DNA of 64,000 bases from Magicicada septendecula (Eukaryota > Arthropoda > Insecta > Hemiptera > Cicadidae), in contig CM068369.1 in NCBI GenBank assembly GCA_034769895.1, forward strand, positions 424,849,479-424,913,478, written 5' to 3'. Position numbers and translations under genes: made by a program. A model generated the notes under the pieces. That model had not been told where the DNA came from. It ran no database searches and saw only the letters and a list, made by a program, of their open reading frames with translations. Below are positions 23,301-34,730 of the stretch, one piece after another. Each line of letters starts with the position of its first letter. Within the stretch, counting starts at the first letter, position 1.

Positions 23301-23834
23301 TTTAAAATTGTCAATAAATCTTTATATTTCCATTATTTTGTATCTGTACTTATTTCACAGGGTAATTTAAGGGTATTTATAAGGCTGAAGGCATTAAGTG
23401 AGAAGAATATATTCTATTTTGAACAAGATATTGGACCAGTCAGAAAAGTCACCAATCGATTATTACCTGGAGTTAATCTATTTAACTCCAGACTTGGTGC
23501 AAATCTTCAAGAAGTGCTCGACGGTCAATAAATACCTACCTGTTATTAAAATTTTACCAGAACCTTTTAAAAAACAGATTTATCTATTATACATACCTCT
23601 ATAAACATAAACAAAATTATTTTATTATTTGAAAATTCTATTATTATTGAATTTTCCATTTTATTTTTATTCTTTTGTAACGACCGGCATACAGCGGTCT
23701 GGTGACCAAGTGGCTGGACCAGAAACAGTGGGACAGACAGATTATAGCCACACATACAGGGGTCCTCTTACAAAGGACGAACCCAACACGGGGTTTTAAG
23801 GAAGAAGGCAGAACCCCATAGGTCGTCCAGTTAC
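20337..23834 (+). repeat. 3' LTR of element A
   Basis: Nearly identical to the 5' LTR over its whole length. It ends GTTAC directly against a TA microsatellite, one base short of the GTTACA seen at the end of the 5' LTR; the final A was probably lost within the TA run. The CRE site recurs at 23030-23037 and the TCGATA cluster at 23241-23294. This LTR would supply the polyadenylation signal. Confidence 0.92.
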
Positions 23835-24234
23835 TATATATATATATATATATATGCCTATATGCGCGTGTGTGTGTATATGTGTGTTAAGGTTTAAAAG
23901 AATCAAGTAAACGAGAACTTGATTGAAATTTTTTTTTTTTTTTTAAGCCCGTTTGTTTTTATTTTCTTGTTTAGTTTTTGTTGAGAGTAATTTTACACAA
24001 AAATAAAAATACCAATTAAGTTTATTAACACTATAGCCATGCAGTGTAAATAATTTGTGTTCATTAATTATGACAATTACACTTCTACCACATGTTAATT
24101 AATGTATGTACGTATGTTAATTCTACTTACGATTTAGAATTCCTAGTCACCTTTAATAGCCCTGCTTCGTGTTAGGGAATCTAAATGACGGAATCTGCTT
24201 CTTATTTCATAGATGATATATTAAGGCCTGATAT
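23835..24234. other. Microsatellite and non-coding DNA right of element A
   Basis: A (TA)n run at 23835-23854 continues the insertion target, followed by GC/GT alternating bases to about 23887 and a T tract near 23931-23944. No gene is visible. Confidence 0.6.
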
Positions 24235-24720
24235 CTAGCTGGTCAGCACGCAGAAGATTTGACGTTCAGTCATTAAGTCTGTATAAAAGACAATATTATT
24301 TATATTTAATGTATTTTGCCATATGTATATTGTCGAATACGTCAAGCCCAAAATGCATACACACAGTAGGCCTACATAAAATATGTTTATACAATTTATA
24401 TTTGAATATACGTTTTGAATCCATACGTTCAGAAGCCTCTGTTTCCTGTATTTAAATGTGGATTGTATTTTTGTATCTATTTGGTAGACGCTTAGATTGA
24501 ATTTGTTGCGTATCCGTTTAATTATAGACTTGTCACTGTTCGTGATTCTTAGCACAGTTCTTACCACGATTTTCTGCAAAGCCTGCATATTTTGTACAAT
24601 TACCTTTTTACTATTCATGTTTTTGACCCTAACTACCTGCTGCAAGCACACATGATTGAAAACCTTTCTTCTTAAACACAGTGAAAGTTTGTTATTCTTC
24701 ATAATATTGCTCTCCTTGCT
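24235..24720 (-). pseudogene. Relic of the C-terminal tail of a non-LTR reverse transcriptase
   Basis: A 155-codon minus-strand frame in stop-dense surroundings. Its first half (LSLCLRRKVFNH, then QNMQALQKIVVRTVLRIT and SIIKRIRNKF) follows the pattern of the region after the RT fingers/palm in RTE-like LINEs, where homologues read KVFNQCVL-P, then TYG.ETW, then LQ..QR.MER.MLGI..RD, then IR.RT. Between the first two blocks the usual CETW segment is out of frame, implying a small indel near 24645. The rest (after about 24480) is not recognisable. The family assignment is from memory of the motif pattern; a fragment of another LINE clade is possible. Confidence 0.45.
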
Positions 24721-27700
24721 AAAGCCAATCGACTTTATCTTACTCGACTCCCAGTTTCTGGTATCGCGTACAAATGTTTTACCTAAACATTTTCCCTAGT
24801 TTACAACTGTCAGACCATCAGCTGACCAGCTACCCCAACTACCTGGTCAGTTGATCCAACAATGCAAATCTTTACATTTTTGTATTTGAGGACCGTAATC
24901 ATCTCCTCTCTTGTCATCATCTTCCATCTTCTCCTTAATCATTTTTTCGACATGCCACGAAAAATACTACTTCATCTGTAGTATAGCATAGACAGAGAGA
25001 GAGAGAGAGAGAGGAGAGCGTATTATTGTGATAAGGAGAGAATAATGATGATTAGACTCACGACACAATGAACAAGAAAAGCGAAGTTCAACGTGCCATC
25101 AGGAAGGAATGAACGCCAAGCATGGTCAGTGGATTCAGTGTTATTTATGTAATTCGTCTGGTTCCACAATAAATTCTCCCTTGAGATAGATATCAGCATT
25201 TTGTTTTGTAATGGAACAACACTTGGAGCACTGTTATCAGTGAATATAATTAAGTAAAAATCACATCTGTACACTGTTGTTTAATAATTCTTTTGATAAG
25301 GGATTGTAGAAAAGGGCATGTCACATCTCGGTCGATGAACTTATTATTATTAAAGTTTTATGGTGAAACTAAATTATATTACTGTGCTTTTATATATATT
25401 CAGTCTTTTTTTTTGTGAAAGAGCGGAAATAGATAAGCCAGTGGAATTGTCCAGTGCAAGCGCACACATTGACAAGAAATTATTTAATAAATTCTAAAGA
25501 TAACTGTAGCAGCCTTAATGGTTTTACATTATTTTGTATAAACAAGTTTCACGCTAGTTATTTTTAAATATTAATTAAGACTGTCAATTTTTGTTAAAAA
25601 TATAAAACTGTAATTACTACGTCGGTGGATATACGATTATTTGTTGATCCGATAAATTAAATGGTTAACCATTATTTCTGAATGAATGATACTATTTCAG
25701 TAATAATCTACATTGAATTGTAATGTCGAAAATATTTTCTCCAATATACGAGAGATTTCTCGTAAATAATCAGAAAAAATCATTTCATATTTACACTGAT
25801 AATAAACGTTTTGTAAATGTCTGTTATATTATTTAACATATGTAAAGCTGAAATTTTTAACTGTGAAATAAATAAATTTGCTATGTCCTGCTATTATCCT
25901 GTTTATCTCCTTACATAATAGTTTTTATTAAAGTACCTTTCTTTCGGATAGTTGAATTCTGTACGTTAGTTTTAACGTGTTGGGTTGTTTTTGATTAAAA
26001 TCATGTTTTATGTGTTTTAATATTTAGAATATGTTCAAACTAAATCTTTGCAACTCACTCCATCGATAGTAAGAAAACTAATTAATGATTAAATTGGAAT
26101 GACTACAAAGCTTATTGGAAATGGTCAAGAAGACAAAATATAGTAGTTCAGCTTAAAAGATGGAAGTATCACAATTTATATAAATAATGTTTTAAGTTGT
26201 ATAAACGTTATGTAAGTATGAATGATTCTAGGAAGGAAAATATATGAATATGTATTAATTGTGGCAGATTTAAAGTAATTTTTTATTTTAAAAGGTATGA
26301 TCAAAGCTTTAAATTTCTCCTTCAATTGTCGTGCACCTTCAGCATGACATGTTAGGCTACATACTGACCTGAAAAAGTTGTATACAATATATATAACCTT
26401 GATTCCATTAAACCTTAATCAAACATTTCTATATTGCTGCGATTTCAATAATGGATTTTGCAATAATTCTTTTTTAAATTAAATTTTTGTATAGATTTAC
26501 AAATATAACTTGTCAGCATAACTTATCACGATTTTCTAATATTTTAAGTTGTTTATTGTTAAATAAAATGAGTTTTAGATTTAATAAAAAACTATTAAAA
26601 ATTCAAAAAAAAAACTATGACAGTAAACACTTGTAAATACTTTTATGTAAAGTTCTAAACTGAAAATTAGTATGTTGCTAAGCGTTGTGGCTATCGGAAG
26701 AGGTAGGGCGATCAAAACGTCGAAGGAAACATTTGTTTCTGTACACCTAAACTGTACAATTTACATCTGGGTAGCTATTTATCATATGGTATACTTACAT
26801 ACCAGGTATGTGGTATATTTATGTCGTCTAAATAATCTGCTAACAATTTACAATTATAAGATACCAATATAGGAATTCTCAGAACTCAATGCTAACAGGG
26901 TGTTTTCTCAGGATGTTAAAATTAACATCGTGTAAACTGTATACGTTAAGTACACTTATTACTGACAAGCACAAGGAAGTAAACGTCAGCCGACAGTAGA
27001 AACATGCTCTATGTCAAACAAAGTCATATTGAACGAGTTTATAATGAAACACTTGAAAACGGGGATTGTTTGAATCAAACGTATAGTGAGCGTTGGCGCC
27101 ACTGCCGCCATAGAAGTGTCGGGTCTCCCTCACCAGGGGATTGCTGTTGCACATGGGGTGTCTCGCGCCCGTGGATGCAGTACTGACCGATATAAATATT
27201 ACTCTTTGTACACTACGGGATATTAAAAGGGGTCTCTCACATGTGCCTACAAGCATTCTTAATTTTTTGCATTATTTAGGGATATTTAATGAATTTAAAC
27301 AGTAAATCTCATTAGTGACCGAGTTGTTACAACACAGGACAATTTGAAAGTTTTAAAATAAGCGAGGTTTAAACTTAGTTTTGCCTTTCAACGATTTAAC
27401 CTTTGTAAACGAACAGGTATGGTGAGTTAACATAAATCCAACATCTTAAAGTTTCTAAGTTTACCTCTATGACACAAATCATTAGAAAGTATAATAGCAA
27501 GTTTAATCGGCTATTAAATGATCTCTTGACATTGACACACAAAATGATAATAATCATTAAGAACTTATTGGTATAAGAACTATGTTCCAGAATATTTTAT
27601 TGAGAGATAAAAACAGTGTAAGACTTAAAGCGGAGTATTGCAGTGGTCCTTGCACTTTTTGTGCAAATAAAAGTTTCGTTTGTTTGCAACCTGGTACAAG

Positions 27701-27913
27701 CCACTCCTATACTTAAAGCAGTCAAAATATTTTGGCCACACAAGTATGCGGTTTGCTAGGAACAATTGCTTAAGTTTCCATTACAGTTTGTCAACCCCTA
27801 TTGTAAAAATCGTTGTACGAAAGCAAACTAAAGAGATCAGTTTGCTATACTATTGGTTCATAAGCAACCTGTTTTACTTTATTGTTGTATTGGAGTGTTA
27901 GTGGTCTCAAATA
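24721..27913. other. Non-coding AT-rich DNA
   Basis: Only short unsupported open frames. A (GA)n tract lies at about 24991-25016. A palindromic TAGGCCTA word sits just upstream at 24367. I see no repeat structure or gene beyond this. Confidence 0.6.
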
Positions 27914-28096
27914 TTTTTACTAGTAATTTTATACAAACCACTATGTTGTCTTTGGTATTGACCTGCTTTCGGCAGTCAAGCCATCTTCAGGTCATTTACC
28001 AAGGTTGGTAAATGACCTGAAGATGGCTTGACTGCCGAAAGCGCTCGTCAGTACCAAAGACAACATAGTGGTTTGTATAAAATTACTAGTAAAAAA
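27914..28096. repeat. Inverted repeat with ~90 bp arms and 2 nt spacer
   Basis: The left arm (27914-28002) and right arm (28005-28096) are reverse complements around a central GG at 28003-28004. They differ by a 2-nt indel and a few substitutions near 27956-27966 / 28041-28051. Both outer ends share TTTTTACTAGTAATTTTATA. Each arm carries the core CTGAAGA..GCCGAAA..GTC described separately. It could fold into a very long hairpin in RNA or cruciform in DNA. It resembles a foldback transposon or two head-to-head element ends. Confidence 0.9.
28017..28049 (+). ncRNA. Hammerhead-ribozyme-like core (right arm; mirrored in left arm)
   Basis: CTGAAGA (28017-28023) matches the conserved CUGANGA box; GGC (28025-28027) and GCC (28034-28036) can form stem II; GAAA (28037-28040) matches the second conserved box; GTC (28047-28049) fits the cleavage triplet. 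The mirror copy lies on the minus strand at 27990-27960. A UUGGUA/UACCAA pairing (28005-28010 with 28052-28057) could serve as the distal part of stem I, but the proximal part is unpaired. Stem III would be only one base pair. Activity is unproven. Confidence 0.3.
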
Positions 28097-28780
28097 AATC
28101 TGTTTTATGTTCTTTATATTCAAACATATTAATTCTACTTCGTCCACTAACAGATTCGAAACATACATTATTTTGAAATATCTGTCTTTTGTACCCAACA
28201 TTCAAGTATCTGTCTGTGACTTCCGTTTTACTAGTGAAATTGTTTATTAGGTAGTATTACTTGTAAATTTGTCAGAGTGTAATAACATAAATATATGTTC
28301 TCTAAGACGATCACTAAACCAGAACGAGACAATAGATAATTACAATTAATAATAATTTATAATGTTATAATGTGCATTAATCTAGTTTTGTTTTCATTTG
28401 CAGATTCCGAGATAGAAAGGCGGTCACAGAAGACGCGTTCTTGATCAGGGTTGGATACTTACAACTGATAAACTACCCTATTTAACAGCGTGTAGATTTG
28501 CTTGATTCAGAGTAAATATTTTGGAGTCGCTTGCAGTCTGCTGATGGAAGATTGTAGAAGAACGACCTTAAACAAAGAGAACAAAGTAGGCCTCCACCCA
28601 CCGTGGTCAGGTGTCTGTAGACCGTCGCTTGTCCGCTGCAGTTTTTTACACACGATTCTGGTCAAACCGCGGTCTTTCCTAAGAGGAGTTTTCATGGTGT
28701 TCAAATGAAAATCATAATCGTTTAATGGTTGGCCATTCAGTGTTCGGAACGTTCGGTAGTAACTATCATGTAAATTTATC
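28097..28780. other. Non-coding DNA
   Basis: Includes a GC-richer patch at about 28410-28710 with short open frames on both strands that resemble nothing known. It might be a host exon or an old element; nothing in the sequence decides. Confidence 0.5.
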
Positions 28781-28782
28781 GT

Positions 28783-28859
<77 letters not shown>
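28781..28859. repeat. (GT)n(GA)n compound microsatellite
   Basis: About 13 GT units followed directly by about 26 GA units, read from sequence. Confidence 0.97.
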
Positions 28860-28863
<4 letters not shown>

Positions 28864-31800
28864 GGGGATAGTTAGGAGGAGAAATACGTGACAACTTAAA
28901 GAATAAGCGGAAAGTACGAATTTTCTTAAAGTTTTCTGCCTAAATTTTAACTACACCTTGGACAGGTGGCGAAAGGTATAGTGCACTAGGCTTGCCATGT
29001 GAAACGTATGTAGGCCTTATTTGTTTAGTCAGAAACCCACATGATGACACAAAAGATAAGTTGCCTGTATTATAGTCCTATGGGTTTAAGTCCAATGTAA
29101 GTCAGGCTACAGGCGTATTATGTTATCCTTATGGAGGGGTAACATGACTGTCACTAAGTCTAGACTCCCTTTAACGTCATAAGCTGATAAGAGACTGGAG
29201 CTCACGTGGCTGGCCAGCTTTGTAGGCTAGCTTTGTAGAAGCGACCATGTAGGCCAGCTTTGGAAATGACTGTTGGCATTTCATGAAAAGCACTGCGCCT
29301 TCATAAAAAGATAATTAACTCAAATTATCGCCACAGACTGTAGTGTAGACACTACTCGTACATTGCGTTTCCAGAATTTTTTCTGAGATGTAAAGACTGA
29401 AAAACTTACAATCTGTAGAAAACTTCACTGTACGAAAACAAAATAAAAAGAACTATGCGACATGGCGTACGTAAATAGGCTATAACTATGTCTTGTCAGG
29501 TCCCAAACAAATCTGACCACCGAGTGCTGAGGAAACGTAATCGATTCAGAGAACTCCATAAACAGACGGAATGTAAAGTGCAAGGTTACAACCAGCGGTA
29601 TCGGTAGTTAATTGAGGATGTGGTTTCGGAACAGACGGTTTTGCCTAACCCGAGACGACAATGATGCGATTGGTTAACTCGGTTTAATGGGCTTCCAAAC
29701 GATTGTTTAGTATCGAACACCGAGGTTATTTCCGACCAGTGCGGTGTAATGCTGTTTACTGTATATTTAAGGCATATGGAACATTAAAAAGGTTACACGC
29801 TCTCCCAACCCCACCCCGTCAGTTTGTTTACAACTGCGATGCGATGTGCGTGATCGTCTGTAGCCAGACACGCGTAATATGATCAATAAATGTCTGTTAT
29901 TTATAGCAGGATAGTGAACAATTTTGTTTATTACCTGCATGCATTGTAGTCACAGCGGCAGACGACGCGTGATTTAAGACGTACTGTCTCTCGTATTTTT
30001 CGTATGTTCTGACGGAACTCAATAACCAGCAGATACTAATTTATCAGTAGATTACTAATGTAGGAGTTTCAAGTTCGAACCCTGACAACACCATAAAACT
30101 ATTTTCCAGGGTTTTCAGTCCTAGACCGAATCATCACGTAAAACTAAATGTCTATTATGCAAGGTTTTGATCCAAAATTGAAGACAGTCTCTTAAAACCT
30201 TGGAGAGTAAACAATTTTAAAATGTGACTTTGGAGGGCCAAAGAGGAAAAAAAATGGCGAGAGGAAATGGTAACAGTAATAACGTTTTATTAACATGCAA
30301 CGTTTTCCAATAATGAAATAAATTAAGTTTCGTAATATTGTGAAATTAGAGAGGCAATAACTTAACGCAGACACTGGAAGAAGTGACTATGCTAGTGCGT
30401 GTGATTTCTATATCTGACTGCACAAAATTACGTTGTCAAATACACTCATACAACTTTAAAACAAGTTTAGTGTAAACGCAGAAATTAAGACAAGACGATG
30501 TGAAGTATGACTTTATCAGAATTATACGTGGTGACAAATTTTTTTTAATAAAGATAAAATTTTGAAACTTAACGTGCATGCTCAGAACACGCTAAGCAAC
30601 TACTGTATGTATTCACACTAAGCAAACTTGCCAGAGAGTTTGTATTCAACAAAATGTTTAACGGAGGTTTGTACAAGAAAGGCAAGATAGGGTACTCTTT
30701 TGTTCTAACCGTGATACAGTAATAACAATTTATATAATAAAATTTTTAAATAAAACGTTTAAACACTCAAACAAGAAAGCAACTACATTTTGGTGTAACG
30801 TATTGAAATTCATTTATCGGTTCACTTTTGGTAGCTGTGTAAATTCGGGTATCCTAAATTTTTGCAATTAGCAGTAAATACCTACACCTAGGTTAATGAC
30901 GAGGCTAGTACACCTGTCTCATTCAAACCGTTATTATCGGCAGTCGTAATTAATTTTTTATCTGCACAAATATGGTTAGGTTGTTGACGTTTTTCTGCAC
31001 ACGAAGGAAATAAAAGCTATACCGACAGCAGAATGACGACGACTAGACGGATCCGCTTCGTTTAAAGTGATAAGCTGCGGTTAATAAATACTAATTATGT
31101 CAATGTCCATGTGGACTCGACACTGTAATGTCACTTTACTAGAGTAACAATCTGATACACAGTGACAGTGCCACACTTTAAAAACACATTACATCAAGAT
31201 CTTTTAACTGTTACCCGTTTAGCTGAGGCAGTATTTATGATATATTAATTTCTTGTTTGGTGTTCGGATTACACAAGGAACCTAACGTACACCATGTTAG
31301 GTGGCTATTATGTACATTTAATTTGGTATAATGTTAAGATCAGCACACTTATTTCCAAAGCGAGTCAGGTTATGGGTTTAGAATCATTCATCCCACTTAA
31401 TGAGTGCTTAGCTCATTACCTGGGGACATTAACGCCAGTCTAGACAATTTACCATATGCTCATTTAGCTGATTTCATGCATCTTATACTACATTAACTTT
31501 ACTAATAGAAGGAAAAGTGTATCGTTTATTAGTGACATGCTTTCCGAAAAAAGAAACCGTAAGGCAAAATAGCGTTCTGAGATGGCACATTATATTTAAT
31601 ATTTCATTTTGAGTTTCAGGAATTTAAAACTAATTTGTTATGAAGTAGTCCTATAATTTATTTGTCAAGAAAGATTATAATTTCAACAAAAAGTATAATG
31701 TAAATAATCCTAAAGCAGTGTATATTAGTAATAACATTGTATTAGCAACATCAATAATAGTATATCCAAAAAGTCAGCTAACGTTGATGATTTCAAACAG

Positions 31801-33169
31801 CTATCCTGACCATTCGTTGTTCAAATATCCAAACGAAAATTAAAGGGGAAATTCCTCGCTCTATGGTGAATGATTTAAAATAATTTCTGGAAATCCATTG
31901 ACTCTTTTTTTACTGAAAATACCTTAATTTCTTCTGAACTAATTACGTCTGGCAATAAACAGGCATAAATTATCTCTGTTCAAACGATTATTAGACTTAT
32001 ACTATAGGCCTATATTAGATACCTACCGGGCACAACGCATGAAGAATATACAGACGGGTTATGCGTGAAAGATCTAGATCCTAAGCAAGCGGATGTAAGT
32101 AACAATAGATAGAATCCATGGAGAAACAGAAACTATAATGATACTTATTTTTGCTGGTCTTTTTTTCTGCGTGCAAAAATATACCAAACAGTACAATAGT
32201 ACCCGCTTCTACCATATTTTTGTAACCAGAAACCATCAACAAAGAAAAGTTTAACAACCTCACCCAATTTAGGACTGAAATGTGGATAAATGTGCGTATC
32301 ATTCCGGAAAGTAACAGAAGAGATCTCCAAGTATTCATTAATCAACCGAAAACATGTATTTACGTGTACTGCTAATGTATAATTCATACATTATACATTT
32401 GAAATAGTTACAATAAATACATTAAATGTATACAATAGTTATATTTGAAATCTGCTTTACCATAATAAACTTTTATTACATTAATAAATCATGACAAAAA
32501 TTGTCTTAATTTTTACGAGTTATATATAGACCATAATCACGTCGGTGCTTCGGTTTGCTCGATTCACCGTATAATTGACGAAATCATCAAATTGATCGGA
32601 CAAACCAATTCTTTAAAACTTTTCCATAGGTGATTCTTGGCAGTAATCGTTATGCTCTTCTTAAATTCATTTTTTTTTTGTTTTCCAGCTTGTTCCCAAT
32701 TTCTTTGTCACTTTCGAGTACGTGTTGTGGATTTTGTACGTAGTAGCACACGGTGACGAATCAACCAAAAATCTGATGTGCAACAAGCTATAAATAGCAC
32801 ATTCCAGGACGTCGAGAGAATTTTGCTTGTACCGAGAATGTTTTATGTGTCACCGGTGTTTTTGACTGCGTATTATATAAATATAGACGGAGCCAGTTGG
32901 TTAGCTGATGTGTTTCGATTAATGGAAGTGCACAGTTTGTGTTTGTAACTGTGATTAGTAAACTTTAGTCACTGGTATTGTTTGGTGCGAATATATAATG
33001 TATAATATAATATAATGTATTTAATATGATGTAATTTATATAATGCATTTATGATTGTATTTGTATGGAGTTAAATATTATTTGAATAAAAGTGTTTGAT
33101 AAACTGGCAATTGTGTTACTGATTCTACTATCAATTTATTAGTAAATTATTATATAAGGTGTTGTGTGT

Positions 33170-33173
<4 letters not shown>
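28860..33173. other. Non-coding DNA, with a possible promoter/polyA pair near 32.8-33.1 kb
   Basis: No gene is supported. At 30070 the word AGTTCGAACCCTG matches a Pol III B box (GTTCRANNC), but no convincing A box precedes it, so a tRNA-derived SINE relic is only possible. Around 32787 a CTATAAATAGC TATA-like box is followed about 295 bp later by AATAAA at about 33085. This spacing would fit a solo LTR or small element of about 400 bp, but no terminal repeats or target duplication could be fixed. A short repetition of GGCCAGCTTTG/GGCTAGCTTTG occurs near 29211-29262. Confidence 0.5.

Positions 33174-33204
<31 letters not shown>
33174..33204. repeat. (GA)n microsatellite
   Basis: About 15 GA units, read from sequence. 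Confidence 0.95.
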
Positions 33205-33207
<3 letters not shown>

Positions 33208-33835
33208 ATTCAATCATTCGTATGTACCGATACCTGCTTTCTTACTTAAAATAATTTGAAGACACGTTACAGTGACACGTGTGTCGAAAACATTTTGTCT
33301 AATTGAAGACTTATTTATCAGCGTAATAAATATCTGAGATTAATTTGAATGTAAATCATAATTTGTATGACAGGCGGTCAGTCGTCGAAGAATACTGATT
33401 TGGTAAGGAACGGCAGGCAGTGTCAAACGTTTGATTCTCGACAGCAAAATATAACCAAGGCATATCCTACACAGTCTGCAGTAGCACTGTAATACGTTTC
33501 GCTCTGCTATAGCCTACAAAATGTGTTTTGAAGACAAAGCCGTTCCTGTAATCAGCCACATGTGTAGTTGTTGCTAGATAATTTAGCAGATCAACAATTG
33601 AGGAAGCATATTTGTCGACTTCACGGTATTATCATGGACTATAATACGGCATATTTGTCGACTTCACTTAGTTTACGTGTAGTATGGACTGGGCGTCTCT
33701 GTAAGTTAAATTCTATAGGTGATCTAAAAGATACGCTGTAACTATCAGGTATTTTAGAAGACACTAACTTTTGTTGAATCTTATCATTTTGTTTTCGTAC
33801 TCTAAAACTCGCTTACCACTTAACTACAATGGAAT

Positions 33836-34540
33836 GTCTTCGTAATGGTACTATTGTTATATCATTTGCAGATAATGAAATGGTCACAACATTATAAAAT
33901 TCAACACATGTATTTTTACGGACACATTAAAACCACTTTGAATTTAATCGAATCTGAATGTAATAATCTGATTGTAGTTTACAAACGAGACCTTAGAGCG
34001 AAAGGGATTGTATCTACTACGGGACGACCGTTTTTATCTACTACAACATTTCTATTGTACACACATGATGCATACATTTACAGAATTTGTTCTTTACATT
34101 TTTACTGTATTGTACTTCATACTGGATATATTTCGCCTTCGTAGCTTTGAGGATTAGGATTCGGTGAAGTCGTATATAAGATAACTGTAATAAAACTTTT
34201 TCCTAACAGTATTGTTGAAATGTCTTTAGCAAATAATGGAACAGCCTCAATATTACAGAATTCTAGGCATGCGTTTTTATAGGTCGTTCACAACCCCTTC
34301 GAATTCAGTTCAATTGGAATATAATAATCTCATTGTAATTTAATAAACGACTCCTTGGGTCGAAAGGATTAATGCTACGAAGGCGATTCTTAAAAAAATC
34401 TTTCTACTTTATACGTATAATGAATACATATAGGTTCTTTAGCTTTCTGCTATATTTTACTTTATATTGGGTGTACCTTTTGTATTCGACTTTATGTCGG
34501 ATATATTTCTTCTTTGTATGTTTGAGCCTCATCATTCCGG
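33836..34540 (+). repeat. Old tandem duplication, unit ~365 bp
   Basis: Copy 1 (about 33836-34160) and copy 2 (about 34205-34535) share many ordered blocks: TATTGTTxxxAxxTC..TTxGCAxATAATG, ATTxxAxAATTC, TTTTTA, AATATAATAATCT..ATTGTA, CGA.CCTT/CTTGG followed by GAAAGG, GAATACAT-like and GGATATATTTC..CTTC words. The copies are well diverged, so the event is old. Open frames of 99 and 62 codons fall in the copies but are not conserved between them, so coding is unlikely. Confidence 0.6.
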
Positions 34541-34622
34541 CAATACTTATGAGCATCTAAACCTTTTAAGGTAGATCAATTTAGCGTTTCTGTCGCTGCC
34601 TAGTGCTAACTGCTAACAATAT

Positions 34623-34715
34623 TTCTTCTTCTTCTATGACGTCACAGTTCGGAGTCGAACATTAGCCTCCATAATCATCGGCCTCCATTTTCCCCTGTCC
34701 TCGGCGATCGATGTT
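34623..34715 (-). pseudogene. 5'-truncated 3' end of a LINE, with (GAA)n tail
   Basis: Read on the minus strand, about 25 codons end at TAG (34634-34636). They contain EDRGKWRPMIMEA, the typical last helix of non-LTR retrotransposon reverse transcriptases (AEDR.KWR), followed at once by a GAAGAAGAAGAA tail. This is the usual appearance of a heavily 5'-truncated LINE insertion. Its truncated end lies within about 20 bp of the left end of the large palindrome. The clade cannot be assigned from so little sequence. Confidence 0.5.
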
Positions 34716-34730
34716 CATCGTTTTATTTTA

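Larger units (their letters stand above)
9450..23834 (+). mobile_element. Element A: young, giant-LTR Ty3/gypsy retrotransposon
   Basis: A complete-looking LTR retrotransposon of about 14.4 kb. Two nearly identical direct repeats of about 3.5 kb (9450-12948 and 20337-23834, constant offset 10887) bracket a 7.4 kb internal region with a tRNA-Lys primer site, gag, pro, RT-RNase H-integrase in Ty3/gypsy order, a long non-coding tail and a polypurine tract. I found only about four clear substitutions between the LTRs (9821/20708, 9836/20723, 10791/21678, 11728/22615) plus a T/A run-boundary change near 10344, roughly 0.1-0.2 percent, so insertion was recent. There is no envelope gene. The only obvious lesion is a frame change inside protease. 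The YVDD RT and long LTRs recall the Osvaldo/Ulysses group of insect elements, but I cannot place the clade without a tree. Confidence 0.93.

Noticed and set aside
30068..30080. Pol III B-box-like word suggesting a SINE or tRNA
   Set aside because: No A box at the right distance, no cloverleaf and no A-rich tail could be found.
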